Shown here: positions 46,188-54,287 of the stretch, piece by piece | Numbering within the stretch: position 1 is the stretch's first letter | Layout: the number at the start of each line of letters is the position of its first letter | Assembly: GCA_017937685.1 (NCBI GenBank) | Contig: JAGBDD010000197.1 | Location: forward strand, 26,074 to 90,073 | Origin: Thermoguttaceae bacterium | GTDB lineage: Bacteria; Planctomycetota; Planctomycetia; Pirellulales; Thermoguttaceae | Reading direction: 5' to 3' | Length of the DNA: 64,000 nt | Program-made: the position numbers and the translations under genes | The notes under the pieces: model-generated | Databases searched by the model: none | The model's input: the letters and a program-made list of their open reading frames with translations, nothing else | What the model was told of the DNA's origin: nothing

Positions 46188-46409
46188 CGCCGTTTTCCCT
46201 TATATTAATAAATCGACAAAACGCAAAAACGCCGCCGCTTTCGTTCGCCGCGGACGCAAAATCGGCGTCGTCGCCAAAATCGAACCGTTTCGGCGAACGT
46301 TCGGCGCTTCAATCGCCCCGCAAAATCGCTAAATCCGCCGCCTTTTAACGCCGTTCGAAAACGCCGCCGACCCGAATTTAACGATTTTGCGAACTTTAAC
46401 GCGCTTTGT

Positions 46410-47603
46410 TCAGTCGATCAGTTTCCAAGTCGCGCAACGGAGCGACGCTTTCGACGTTCCCTTCTCGACCTCGTACCAAACGGTGCGGAGCGTTCCGTCG
46501 GACATTTGAACGGTCGACGGGTACCCCAAGTCGCCGGAAACCGCGTCGCCGTACACGACCATCGCTTCCGACCAAGTTTCGCCGCAATCGTCGCTGACCC
46601 GCGCTTGAACCCCGAGCGGCGCCCGACGGTGCCCGTAAGTCATCAGCAAACGCCCGTCTTTCAGCCGCAAAAGTTGCGACGGAATCCCCCAAACGCCGAT
46701 CGTTCGCGGAGTCGACCAGGTCGCGCCGCCGTCTTTCGAGATTGTTTGGAGATTTTCGCAGTGATTATTCTTATTTTCGTTCCGAATTTGCGCGACGAGC
46801 GTTCCGTCCGACGCTTCGACGGCGTGCAGTTCGTGATATTGAACGACCGAGTCGCCGTCGCGAACCGGCATAAATCCCTTAACTTCCCAAGTTTGACCGT
46901 CGTCTTTCGAGACGCAGGCGCCGATTCGCTTCGCGTCCGTCCAAAGCTCTTTCCCGACGTAAAGAAGCGTTCCGTCGGCGAGTTGGCAGGGGCCGTGCGG
47001 GCTGTTGAACGGGGTCGAATAGCGCGCCGACCAAGTAATTCCGCCGTCGGTCGAGCGTTGCATCCAGCAGCCGAGTTCCTTTTTGCGAGCGTCGGCGTCG
47101 ATTCGATCGTTGACGCCCTTCCAAGCGGCGAACCGCGCGTCGTTCCACTTCCCTTCGCCTTTGGCGCGAGCGGCGATTTCGGCGTTCAACCCCGGTTCGT
47201 AAGCGAGCGAAGTGAACGTCGTAACGAGAATCGTCCCCTTGTCGGTAACGCAGATTCCGGCGTCGCGGTCGTCGATCGGGCCGTCGTAAATCGTTTGCGG
47301 CCAAGTCCAAGTTTCGCCGCCGTCCTTCGAGCGAATCAAATCGACGCGACCGAACGGGCAGACGTGCGTTTCGCGCCCGCCGGAAGCGACGACGAGCAAT
47401 TCGTCCCCGCGAAGCGCGACGGTCGGCCAACCGTAATAGATTCCGTCTTTCGGCGTCAAGTTCGCTATTTTCGCGACCTCGAACTTCGGCGTCGCGCTCG
47501 CTCCGAAAGCGAAACGGCTCAAATAGGGCGCGGCGACCGTTCCGGCCAACAGCGCGCCGGTCGTTTGCGATAAAAACTGACGACGATTAACGTTGCGAGT
47601 CAT
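46410..47603 (-). CDS. Tat-exported sialidase-like (BNR/Asp-box) protein
   Basis: GGAGG seven bases before the ATG supports the start. The Tat signal has the twin-arginine motif NRRQFLSQTTGALLAG. The six-bladed propeller shows five Asp boxes: SKDGGETW, STDGGITW, SKDDGQTW, SKDGGATW and SDDCGETW. The fold suits exo-alpha-sialidases (GH33) and related BNR proteins, common next to glycan-use genes in Planctomycetes. The arginine triad was not assigned, so a non-sialidase function is possible. Confidence 0.85.
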   Translation of the reverse strand: MTRNVNRRQFLSQTTGALLAGTVAAPYLSRFAFGASATPKFEVAKIANLTPKDGIYYGWPTVALRGDELLVVASGGRETHVCPFGRVDLIRSKDGGETWTWPQTIYDGPIDDRDAGICVTDKGTILVTTFTSLAYEPGLNAEIAARAKGEGKWNDARFAAWKGVNDRIDADARKKELGCWMQRSTDGGITWSARYSTPFNSPHGPCQLADGTLLYVGKELWTDAKRIGACVSKDDGQTWEVKGFMPVRDGDSVVQYHELHAVEASDGTLVAQIRNENKNNHCENLQTISKDGGATWSTPRTIGVWGIPSQLLRLKDGRLLMTYGHRRAPLGVQARVSDDCGETWSEAMVVYGDAVSGDLGYPSTVQMSDGTLRTVWYEVEKGTSKASLRCATWKLID

Positions 47604-47761
47604 TTTCTTTCCTCCGTTGCGAAGCGCCTCGACGGCGACGACCCCGACCGTTCGAGCCGAAAAGCGCGAACGGGAACGCCTTGCCGACGCCTTAATAATA
47701 ACGACATAACGGCGATAAAACGAACGCGAAAACGCTTCCCGAGCGTCGCCGCGTCCCGTTT

Positions 47762-47790
47762 ATTATACGCGGCGGCGGGATCAATTTCAA
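47762..47790 (-). promoter_or_regulatory. Predicted sigma-70 promoter of the sialidase-like gene
   Basis: On the minus strand TTGAAA, 17 bases, TATAAT, about 160 bases before the start. Its -10 differs from the TATACT of the GH36/GH106/galK group. Confidence 0.7.
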
Positions 47791-47961
47791 CGACCGCGAC
47801 GAACGAACGGCGAAAAAAACGAAAAATGCGGTCGACAAAGCCGCAAAACCGCTAAAAACAACAAAGTCCGCTTAAATTACTGCAAAAACGTCCGAAATCG
47901 CCGTCTTTTTCCAAAATCCCAATCGATAAAAAAATATTTACTTAAAAAAACGTTAAAAAAC

Positions 47962-47990
47962 TTGCAATTCGCTTTGCGTTCTGGTATCCT
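47962..47990 (+). promoter_or_regulatory. Predicted sigma-70 promoter of the DUF1559 gene
   Basis: TTGCAA, 17 bases, TATCCT, about 150 bases before the start. The 536-base divergent region 47604-48139 holds this and the sialidase-like promoter and no gene. Confidence 0.6.
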
Positions 47991-48139
47991 TATCCTCAAC
48001 GTGGAACGGTTCGCCGTCAAAGCCAACCGCGCATTCCTCCCATTCTTCCTAATTTTACACAAATTCCGACGCGAGACGTTTTCGACGCCCCGACGCAGAA
48101 ATCGAACCGCTCGCGTCCTTTTTCGACAAGGAGCGCGCA

Positions 48140-49288
48140 ATGCAACTTTGTTCGCAATTTTTCCCGACGCTTCGCCGCCGACGCGGTTTCACCCTCGTCG
48201 AACTGCTCGTCGTCATCGCGATTATCGGCATTTTGATCGGCTTGCTTTTACCGGCGGTTCAGGCCGCTCGGGAAGCCGCCCGACGAATGCAATGTACCAA
48301 TAATTTCAAGCAACTCGGCCTCGCGTTGCAGAATTACGCCTCCGCCAACAACGATACCTTCCCGGCCGGAAGCTGCTATTTCCTCGGCTTCGACCAAAAC
48401 GTCGGAACGGTCAACTGCCCGCTAAATAGCGGTATTGTCTTCCTGTTGCCCTATATGGAGCAAAACGGGATGTACAACGAGTACTGCCGCTGGGCGTACG
48501 ACTCGCTGAAAAACCGCTCGCTGACGAACGGGTACGGCGCGCCTTGGGACTTGTCCGCCGCCAACCGCGACCATTGGTACGGGCAAAAAATCTCGGCGCT
48601 CCTTTGCCCGTCCGACGGGAACAACGGCGAAATGACCGCCGCGACCGGCTCGTCCTGCACCAACGTTTATATGTGCGCCGGGGACGGAATGTGGACGTTC
48701 GCCCGACGCGCCGACCAAGAGTGGACGAACCGTTCGAACATCGGCCCGCGAGCGTTTTGGCAACGCGAAGTTTGGAAGAAAATGAGCGCGATTACCGACG
48801 GAACCTCGAACACTGTTTGCCTTAGCGAATGCGTCGTCCCGGCGACCCGCGAAACGAACGTCGTCCGTCAAGGCGCGGTCGCGAGCTATCAACCGCACGA
48901 CGGCGAGGGCCGCCCGCAACTTTGCCTCGACAACGCGTTGGCCGCCGACCGTATGACCGTCAAAAACCCCTGCACGGTTCTCTGGCGCGGTCGTATTTGG
49001 TCGAACGGACGCGCCGCGGAGGCTTGGTTCACCTGCACGCTTCCGCCGAACTCCGTTTCCTGCGTCGCGGGTTCCTTCAACTCGCACGAATGGGGGAGTT
49101 TCGCGCCGACGAGCTATCACACGGGCGGCGTCAACGCGCTTCGCGTCGACGGTTCGGTGATGTTCGTCTCCGACACGATCGACTGCGGAACCCTTTCCGC
49201 GGCGCAAGTTACGTCCGGCAAGAGCCCGTACGGCGTCTGGGGCGCGCTCGGCTCGATCAACGGCGGCGAAACGACGACGGCGCCGTAA
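48140..49288 (+). CDS. DUF1559 protein with prepilin-type N-terminus
   Basis: AAGGAG six bases before the ATG fixes the start. Residues 14-40 ([20 protein letters not shown]) are a type IV pilin-like signal with Glu at +5. The DUF1559 body includes [20 protein letters not shown] and ends with the H-x9-DG motif in [18 protein letters not shown]. It is the canonical planctomycete form (382 residues). The next gene codes a small lipoprotein, the usual pairing for this family, so the two probably act together at the cell surface. A hairpin at 49374 lies between them, which may lower the level of the second gene. Confidence 0.93.
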   Translation: MQLCSQFFPTLRRRRGFTLVELLVVIAIIGILIGLLLPAVQAAREAARRMQCTNNFKQLGLALQNYASANNDTFPAGSCYFLGFDQNVGTVNCPLNSGIVFLLPYMEQNGMYNEYCRWAYDSLKNRSLTNGYGAPWDLSAANRDHWYGQKISALLCPSDGNNGEMTAATGSSCTNVYMCAGDGMWTFARRADQEWTNRSNIGPRAFWQREVWKKMSAITDGTSNTVCLSECVVPATRETNVVRQGAVASYQPHDGEGRPQLCLDNALAADRMTVKNPCTVLWRGRIWSNGRAAEAWFTCTLPPNSVSCVAGSFNSHEWGSFAPTSYHTGGVNALRVDGSVMFVSDTIDCGTLSAAQVTSGKSPYGVWGALGSINGGETTTAP

Positions 49289-49373
49289 TCGTCGACGCCG
49301 CTCCCCCCTAAACCGACGAAAACGGGCCGCCGAAGCGTCGGACGTTTCCGCTCGTTTCATCAAAATAGAAAAG

Positions 49374-49417
49374 ACGCGTCGACTTTACCGACGTTTTGCC
49401 GACGCGTTCTTATTTTT
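49374..49417 (+). terminator. Possible attenuating terminator between the DUF1559 and lipoprotein genes
   Basis: ACGCGTCG (49374-49381) pairs with CGACGCGT (49400-49407), followed by TCTTATTTTT. The long loop makes it weaker than the others. Confidence 0.55.
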
Positions 49418-49445
49418 CATCGCTTAAATCCGAAAGGTCGACAAT

Positions 49446-49952
49446 ATGCGCAAACGCACCCCCTCTTCCTCTGCTTTCCCGCCTTTCCTATTCTCCCTCG
49501 CCGCGCTCCTTTGTTGCGCCGCCGTCGTCGGTTGCGGGCGCCCGAAACCGGACGGAATGCCGAAACTTTTTCCTTGCTCGGTGAAAGTGATTCAAGACGG
49601 AGCCCCGCTCGCCGACGCGACCGTTACTTTTTACGGCCCGGACGGCTTCAAATGGGCGGTTTCCGGAACGACCGACGCGAGCGGCGTCGCGAAAATGCAC
49701 ACGCACGGGACATACCCCGGCGCTCCGGAAGGGGAATTTAAAGTAACGATTACCAAACACGTCGTCGAACCGGCGGAAGTCGACCCGAACGCGTCGGCGA
49801 GCGTTACGGTTTCCGGCGGCTCGGCTTACGACCTCGTCGACGCGCAGTTCAAAACGAAAGACTCGACGCCGTTGACGATTACCGTTTCCGGCAAAACGTC
49901 CGAAGAGTTTGACGTCGGCGCCGCCGTTCGCGACGCGGTGCAAGCGCTTTAA
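49446..49952 (+). CDS. Carboxypeptidase-regulatory-like lipoprotein
   Basis: The start follows GAAAGG. The lipobox AVVGC puts the protein on a membrane. The 135-residue mature part is one beta-sandwich of the carboxypeptidase-regulatory type: PLADATVTFYGPDGFKWAVS, GTTDASGVAKMHTHGTYPGA, GEFKVTITKHVVEP. It follows a DUF1559 gene, the standard planctomycete arrangement; the joint role is not known. Confidence 0.86.
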   Translation: MRKRTPSSSAFPPFLFSLAALLCCAAVVGCGRPKPDGMPKLFPCSVKVIQDGAPLADATVTFYGPDGFKWAVSGTTDASGVAKMHTHGTYPGAPEGEFKVTITKHVVEPAEVDPNASASVTVSGGSAYDLVDAQFKTKDSTPLTITVSGKTSEEFDVGAAVRDAVQAL

Positions 49953-49975
49953 TCGTTAAAGCCGCTTCAACTTAA

Positions 49976-50018
49976 CGCAAAACGCCGCTCGACGCGAAAT
50001 CGAGCGGCGTTTTTTGCG
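49976..50018. terminator. Bidirectional terminator
   Basis: A 17-base stem (arms 49976-49992 and 50000-50018) with loop CGCGAAA; A-run before and T-run after. It serves the lipoprotein gene (+) and the ThuA gene (-). Confidence 0.92.
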
Positions 50019-50069
50019 CGAAAACCGAAATGCTCCGCAAACAACGCGGCATTAAAATCGTCGCGACCG

Positions 50070-50889
50070 TCAATCCTTGACGTTTTCGACAAGCCAAATC
50101 AATCCGTTTTTCAAAAACCGTCGAAACGCCGGATTTTCGTAAGACTTTTTGTCTTGTCCGAGCGCGAACGTCAAGACCTCCGCGTCGCCGAGCGTCCAAG
50201 TCCAAGCGACCTGCGGCGTCATTCGGGGCGCGTCGGTCGTCAAAAGAACCTTAACGTCGGGCGAAACCCACATATTTTCGTAACTTTCGTCGATAATCGT
50301 AAACGCTTCCAGCGGAAACGGCGGTTCGCCGTCGATTTGCGCCGGTTTCACGTCGATTTCGCGGTCGTGTTCGTAAGCGCCGAGCGGGCGGCGCTTCCCT
50401 TCGATCTCGCAATTTTGCTCGAAAACGTAAGTTCCGCCGGCGATTTTCCAGAAATCGGGGCTTTCCGGGCCCCGGAAAGCCGGTGGCGCAGGAAAAAGAC
50501 GCCGATTTTACCGCTTTTAAGGAGCGTTTCATACCGCGCGAACTCTTCGTTGCTCGTCGGCGTTTGGCGCATATCGTAAAAGAGGAGCGCGTCGAACCGT
50601 TTTTCGAGTCCCGGCCTCAACAACGCTCGGTCTTGCGGAAGGGTCGCTCGCGAAAACTCGAATTCGTCGCCGAGCGCGGTCAACATTTCGGCGAACTCCG
50701 GTTCGTCGTAGGGACGCCCGCCGTCGAAAACAAGAACGCGAATCTTCGCCGCTTCCAATTTTTCCGTTTTTGCCAAATTTTCCGCTCGGCTTTCCGCCGC
50801 CGACGCCGTTAAACTCGCCGTCGTCGCGCAACAAATCGCGCCCAAGACGAGAAACGCCGCGTTCCAACGCCAAGCAATTTTCCTTTCAT
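50070..50889 (-). pseudogene. ThuA-domain protein, broken by two single-base deletions
   Basis: The ATG at 50889 lies eight bases after a perfect AAGGAG but soon leaves frame. Adding one A to the A4 run at 50881-50878 restores MKGKIAWRWNAAFLVLGAIC, a normal signal peptide. The ThuA domain then runs (IRVLVFDGGRPYDEPEFAEM; KSGKIGVFFLRHRLSG) until the G4 run at 50473-50470; one more G there rejoins the frame PESPDFWKIAGGTYVFEQNC, which continues to EVLTFALGQDKKSYENPAF and the stop. So two short-run deletions 400 bases apart split the gene into three frames. The second lies inside the palindrome CTTTCCGGGCCCCGGAAAG. ThuA proteins are trehalose-utilisation/glutamine-amidotransferase-like, common near sugar genes. 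It may be true decay or sequence error. Confidence 0.82.
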
Positions 50890-51111
50890 CGTCGATTCTC
50901 CTTCGTTTTGCTCGTGCGACTGGAACGATTTTAACGATTAAACAACTTAGAAAAACCGCCGTCGACTTTTTCTCCGCGTCGCCCAACGTTTGGTTCCTTC
51001 ATCTTAACGCAACGCCGTCGCAAAATCAAGCGTCGCGCCGACGGTCGCTCGAAAACGACGCGAGAAAAAACAACGAAAAGCGGCCCGAAAACACCTCGCG
51101 AGCAAGAAACA

Positions 51112-51143
51112 AAAAAACGCCGACTCGAAAATCGGCGTTTTTT
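51112..51143 (-). terminator. Terminator of the DUF6800-type gene
   Basis: AAAAAACGCCGA (51112-51123) pairs with TCGGCGTTTTTT (51132-51143); on the minus strand a T-run follows. The surrounding 50890-51270 holds no gene. Confidence 0.9.
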
Positions 51144-51270
51144 GTCTCTTCGAAAGCTCGAAACGTTCGCGGCGGCGAAATTTCGTCGCTTCAACGCGTC
51201 CCGACGCTTAAAAAGCGCCCGAACAAAGCGTTTCAACGAAAAACCGGCGAACGTCGGCCAAGGAATCGAA

Positions 51271-51450
51271 TTATTCGAGGCCCCAAGCGCGGATAAGGTC
51301 TTCGGCGCCCGGCGTCATACGGCGCAGTTTCGCGGCGTAAACCGCTTTGCCGGCGGCGTCGAGGGTCGGCAACTTCGCCTTCATTTTCGTCAGTTGTTCG
51401 CGACGCTTACGACGGCACTTCAATTCCTTTTTTCTTTCGGAAATAGACAC
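51271..51450 (-). CDS. Small basic DUF6800-type planctomycete protein
   Basis: A GTG at 51450, six bases after GGGAG, gives a 59-residue protein beginning MSISERKKELKCRRKRREQL, with KMKAKLPTLDAAGKAVYAAK in the middle and the signature end LTPGAE-like RRMTPGAEDLIRAWGLE. It matches what I recall of DUF6800, a short charged helical protein specific to Planctomycetes. The role is unknown; size and charge would suit RNA or ribosome binding, which is inference. An upstream in-frame ATG at 51546 has no ribosome site and adds unrelated residues. Confidence 0.8.
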   Translation of the reverse strand: MSISERKKELKCRRKRREQLTKMKAKLPTLDAAGKAVYAAKLRRMTPGAEDLIRAWGLE

Positions 51451-52072
51451 TTTAATCTCCCATCGATGTGATTTTAGGCGTTCAACACGTCGAGCGCGCC
51501 GAAAAACGTCTTCAACGACGCGGCCCCGACAGAACAAGCGCCCCAACGTTTCCGCTCTCGCCGCTTAGGTCGACCTTATAAAAACGCGCCGCTTTAAAAA
51601 ACGGAACTCGGTCGACCGCTTGCAAAGAGCGCAAAAACGCTCGGACATAAAAAATTTTACTAACGTATTTTAACACGCCCTCGCCGCTCGTCAAGGAGCG
51701 GCGCCAAACGTTTTCGCGTTTTCTAACGATTTTGCGTCAAAAAATTGCGGATAACGTCGTTTTCTTAAAGACTTGTCGGCAATTTTCTCAAGTCGACGCT
51801 CTTTTTCGCAAGCGTCGTCGCGCAAAAGGCAAGCGTTTCCAACGGCCTGCGCCAATTATTCTTAAAGCGTCGATTTTAACGTTTTTAACGCCGTCGCCGC
51901 AAAAAATTTATCGACGGAACAGGCAAACCGACGTTTAAACTCGAACGCGCTTTCCGACAAGGCAAAACGCCGCCTAGGGACGCCGAAACGTCGTTCGTCG
52001 TCCTTAAGCGACGGCAAAAAAGGCAAGACCGGCAAATCAGGAAACCGAGTTCGCCGCGCGACGCTCCTCAAA
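51451..52072. other. Stretch without recognised genes
   Basis: 622 bases between galK and the DUF6800-type gene. The few short frames are Arg-rich and lack ribosome sites. No clear promoter or hairpin was found. Confidence 0.5.
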
Positions 52073-53263
52073 TTAAAGAACGCGGGCCCCTTGCGCCGGA
52101 CGCGTCGCGAAGATTGTCGCTTCGTTTCCAGTCGCCTTTTTATATTCCGTTTCGATAATTTGCGTAATCTCGGCAATCTTTTCCGTTTTAACAAGCGAAA
52201 CGGTGCAACCGCCGAAGCCGCCGCCGGTGATGCGCGAGCCGATAACGCCGCCTTCCGGGCCAATTTTGCGGGCGATTTCGACGAGGACGTCGATTTCCGG
52301 GCAAGAGACTTCGTAATCGTCGCGAAGCGAGTCGTGGCTGGCGTACATTTGCGCGCCGACGGTCGCCCAGTCGCCGGCGACGAGCGCGTCGGCCATTTTC
52401 AGCGTTCGAACGTCCTCGCCGACGGCGTGTCGAGCGCGGCGGTAGAGGCGGTCGCCGTATTTTTCGTCGATCAACTTATCTTTCGACGCTTCAAGCGTTT
52501 CCATCGTAACGTCGCGAAGCAATTCGAAACCGAGACGGCGCGCGGCTTCCTCGCAATCGGCGCGGCGTTCCGGATATTCGCTCCCGGTCAGCGCGTGTTT
52601 GACGTTCGAGTTGGTAATCAGCACCGAGACGCTCGGGTCGGAAATCGGAATCATTTTCGGTTCGCAACTGCGGCAGTCGAGAAGCATCGCGCAATCTTTT
52701 TCGCCGAGCGCGGAGATGAACTGATCCATAATGCCGCACTTCATCTTCGCGAAGACGTGTTCCGCTTTTTGGCAGAGGAGCGGTTTTTCGACTTTACCGA
52801 ATTTAACGCCGCTCAACTCTTCCATCAGCGTCGCGACGGCGACTTCCAACGACGCGGAACTCGAAAGCCCGCCGCCGAGCGGAACGTTCGACGTAATAAC
52901 GGCGTTGAAACCGGCGACTTTCGCGCCCTTTTCGAGCGAACAGGCGATCGCGCCTTGAACGTAGGACGTCCATTCGACTTTTTCGGCGGGCAAAATTTCG
53001 CCGGAAATCGCAAAATCGGCGGTTTCGTCGGTCGCTTTCGCGTAAATCGTCGCTTTTTCGCCCCCGTCGTTCGGCCCGGCGGCGATAATCGTCCAGCGTT
53101 CGATCGCCATCGGGAAGACGAAACCGCCGTTGTAGTCGGTGTGTTCGCCGATCAGGTTGACGCGACCGGGCGCCGCGACGAGCGTTTGCGGCTCCGCGCC
53201 GAATTTTTCGCGAAAAAGGGTCTTCGTTTCGTTCAACAGCTCTTCAAAAAGTCGGTCGGACAT
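52073..53263 (-). CDS. galK: Galactokinase
   Basis: AAAGGA before the ATG supports the start. The 396-residue GHMP kinase phosphorylates alpha-galactose at C1. All signatures are present: GRVNLIGEHTDYNGGFVFP near residue 33, the ATP loop PLGGGLSSSASLEVAVATL near 130, catalytic Asp region KCGIMDQFISALGEKD, and the C-terminal RITGGGFGGCTVSLV. It fits with the exported alpha-galactosidase encoded at 21.4-24 kb, which has a near-identical promoter. No galT or galE lies nearby. Confidence 0.96.
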   Translation of the reverse strand: MSDRLFEELLNETKTLFREKFGAEPQTLVAAPGRVNLIGEHTDYNGGFVFPMAIERWTIIAAGPNDGGEKATIYAKATDETADFAISGEILPAEKVEWTSYVQGAIACSLEKGAKVAGFNAVITSNVPLGGGLSSSASLEVAVATLMEELSGVKFGKVEKPLLCQKAEHVFAKMKCGIMDQFISALGEKDCAMLLDCRSCEPKMIPISDPSVSVLITNSNVKHALTGSEYPERRADCEEAARRLGFELLRDVTMETLEASKDKLIDEKYGDRLYRRARHAVGEDVRTLKMADALVAGDWATVGAQMYASHDSLRDDYEVSCPEIDVLVEIARKIGPEGGVIGSRITGGGFGGCTVSLVKTEKIAEITQIIETEYKKATGNEATIFATRPAQGARVL

Positions 53264-53332
53264 CGGCCTCGTCCTTTACGTTCGGAAAATGGAATCGGAA
53301 AAATTGTTAAAATCGGCGGGGGCAAAAACGTG

Positions 53333-53391
53333 AAACGCCCCGCTCGCCGGAAAATCGGAAAGCGCGAAAATCGAAAACGCCCCGCTCGCCG
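53333..53391 (-). repeat. Two 17-base direct repeats in the galK leader
   Basis: CGGCGAGCGGGGCGTTT (minus strand) occurs at 53349-53333 and 53391-53375, 42 bases apart, between the galK promoter and start codon. Identical copies at four helical turns could be a regulator site; they are not obvious terminators. Confidence 0.6.
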
Positions 53392-53550
53392 ATAAATCGA
53401 CGCAAAAAATTCCGACGCCTAGTCGACGTAAGCGCAAAACGCCTCCGTCGACTCCGACGTTCCTTCGGAATCGCGTCAAAATCGGTTTAAACCGCAAAAT
53501 CGGAATCGCCGACGGAACGTTTTTCCGCTCCGCCGACGCTCGTTTCGCTC

Positions 53551-53579
53551 AGTATACCGGAAAACGCTCCGGTTTTCAA
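53551..53579 (-). promoter_or_regulatory. Promoter of galK (shared sugar type)
   Basis: On the minus strand TTGAAA, 17 bases ending CCGG, TATACT. The boxes, spacer and CGG-TATACT junction agree with the GH36 and GH106 promoters. The -35 overlaps the end of the upstream gene. Confidence 0.75.
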
Positions 53580-54193
53580 GCGTCGCCGTTGAGAAATTTC
53601 TCGAACGCCGCTTCCGAATCGAGTTCCGACTCGGCCCAACCGCCGTCGACGCGCAACGCGACCGAGCAGCCGCGCCAATCGTCCTCTTCTTTCGACTCAT
53701 CGTCGTCGTAAGGAACGACCAAAACGACCGCGCCGTTCTCGTTGGTGATTTGGCCGCCGTCCGATTGCTCGAAACCGTTCGTTTCGGAGCGAAGCCAAGC
53801 GGCGAGCGTCGCGACGGCGTCCCAATTCGCTTCTTCGAAACCGTCTTCGCAGATTTGGAAGGCGTAACAACCGGTCGTCGCGGCGAATTTTTCGACCGCC
53901 CAAGCGCGGTTCCGTTCCGGAAGCATCTCGCCGACAAGTTCGCGAAATTCGGCGACTTCCTCGGCCAACATTTCCGAATCGGAGAGCGCGTCGAAGTCAA
54001 GAAGAGCGACTTCGCGATCTTCGGAGTCGACGAAAAGGATTTGAATCGGCTCCGCGTCGAGATTGTCTTCGTCCGCTTCGTCGACGATTGGAATCGCGGA
54101 AAGCGGGATTTCCTCTTTTTCAAGGTAATCTTCGATTTCGGTCAACCAAAGTTTCTTGTCGACGGTCGTAAAAACGCGATAGAAAAATTCCAT
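53576..54193 (-). CDS. Acidic protein of unknown function
   Basis: GGGAAG before the ATG supports the start. The 205-residue protein is very rich in Asp and Glu with no signal peptide or membrane segment. It starts MEFFYRVFTTVDKKLWLTEI and contains EEVAEFRELVGEMLPERNRA, CYAFQICEDGFEEANWDAVA and VVLVVPYDDDESKEEDDW. The alternation of helices and strands suggests a single globular domain. I do not recognise a family. It lies between pepT and galK on the same strand, with its own 94-base gap after pepT. Confidence 0.7.
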   Translation of the reverse strand: MEFFYRVFTTVDKKLWLTEIEDYLEKEEIPLSAIPIVDEADEDNLDAEPIQILFVDSEDREVALLDFDALSDSEMLAEEVAEFRELVGEMLPERNRAWAVEKFAATTGCYAFQICEDGFEEANWDAVATLAAWLRSETNGFEQSDGGQITNENGAVVLVVPYDDDESKEEDDWRGCSVALRVDGGWAESELDSEAAFEKFLNGDA

Positions 54194-54287
54194 TTTCTTC
54201 CCTATTTTTTCTATTTTCTTAAATATCGGCGACGCGAACCGCCAATTCGACGGAACGCGCCCGTTATTCTCGATTCAATCGTTAAAC

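Noticed and set aside
44540..46348. A 602-codon plus-strand frame over the arrestin-like and FGE genes
   Set aside because: Composition is Arg/Ser/Pro-rich and the opposite strand holds two recognisable proteins with promoters.
50460..50480. Programmed -1 frameshift in the ThuA gene
   Set aside because: No slippery heptamer is present, and a second, unrelated frame break near the start codon makes deletion or read error more likely.
53333..53391. CRISPR-like repeats
   Set aside because: Only two copies of a 17-mer, with an AT-rich 25-base gap and no cas genes.
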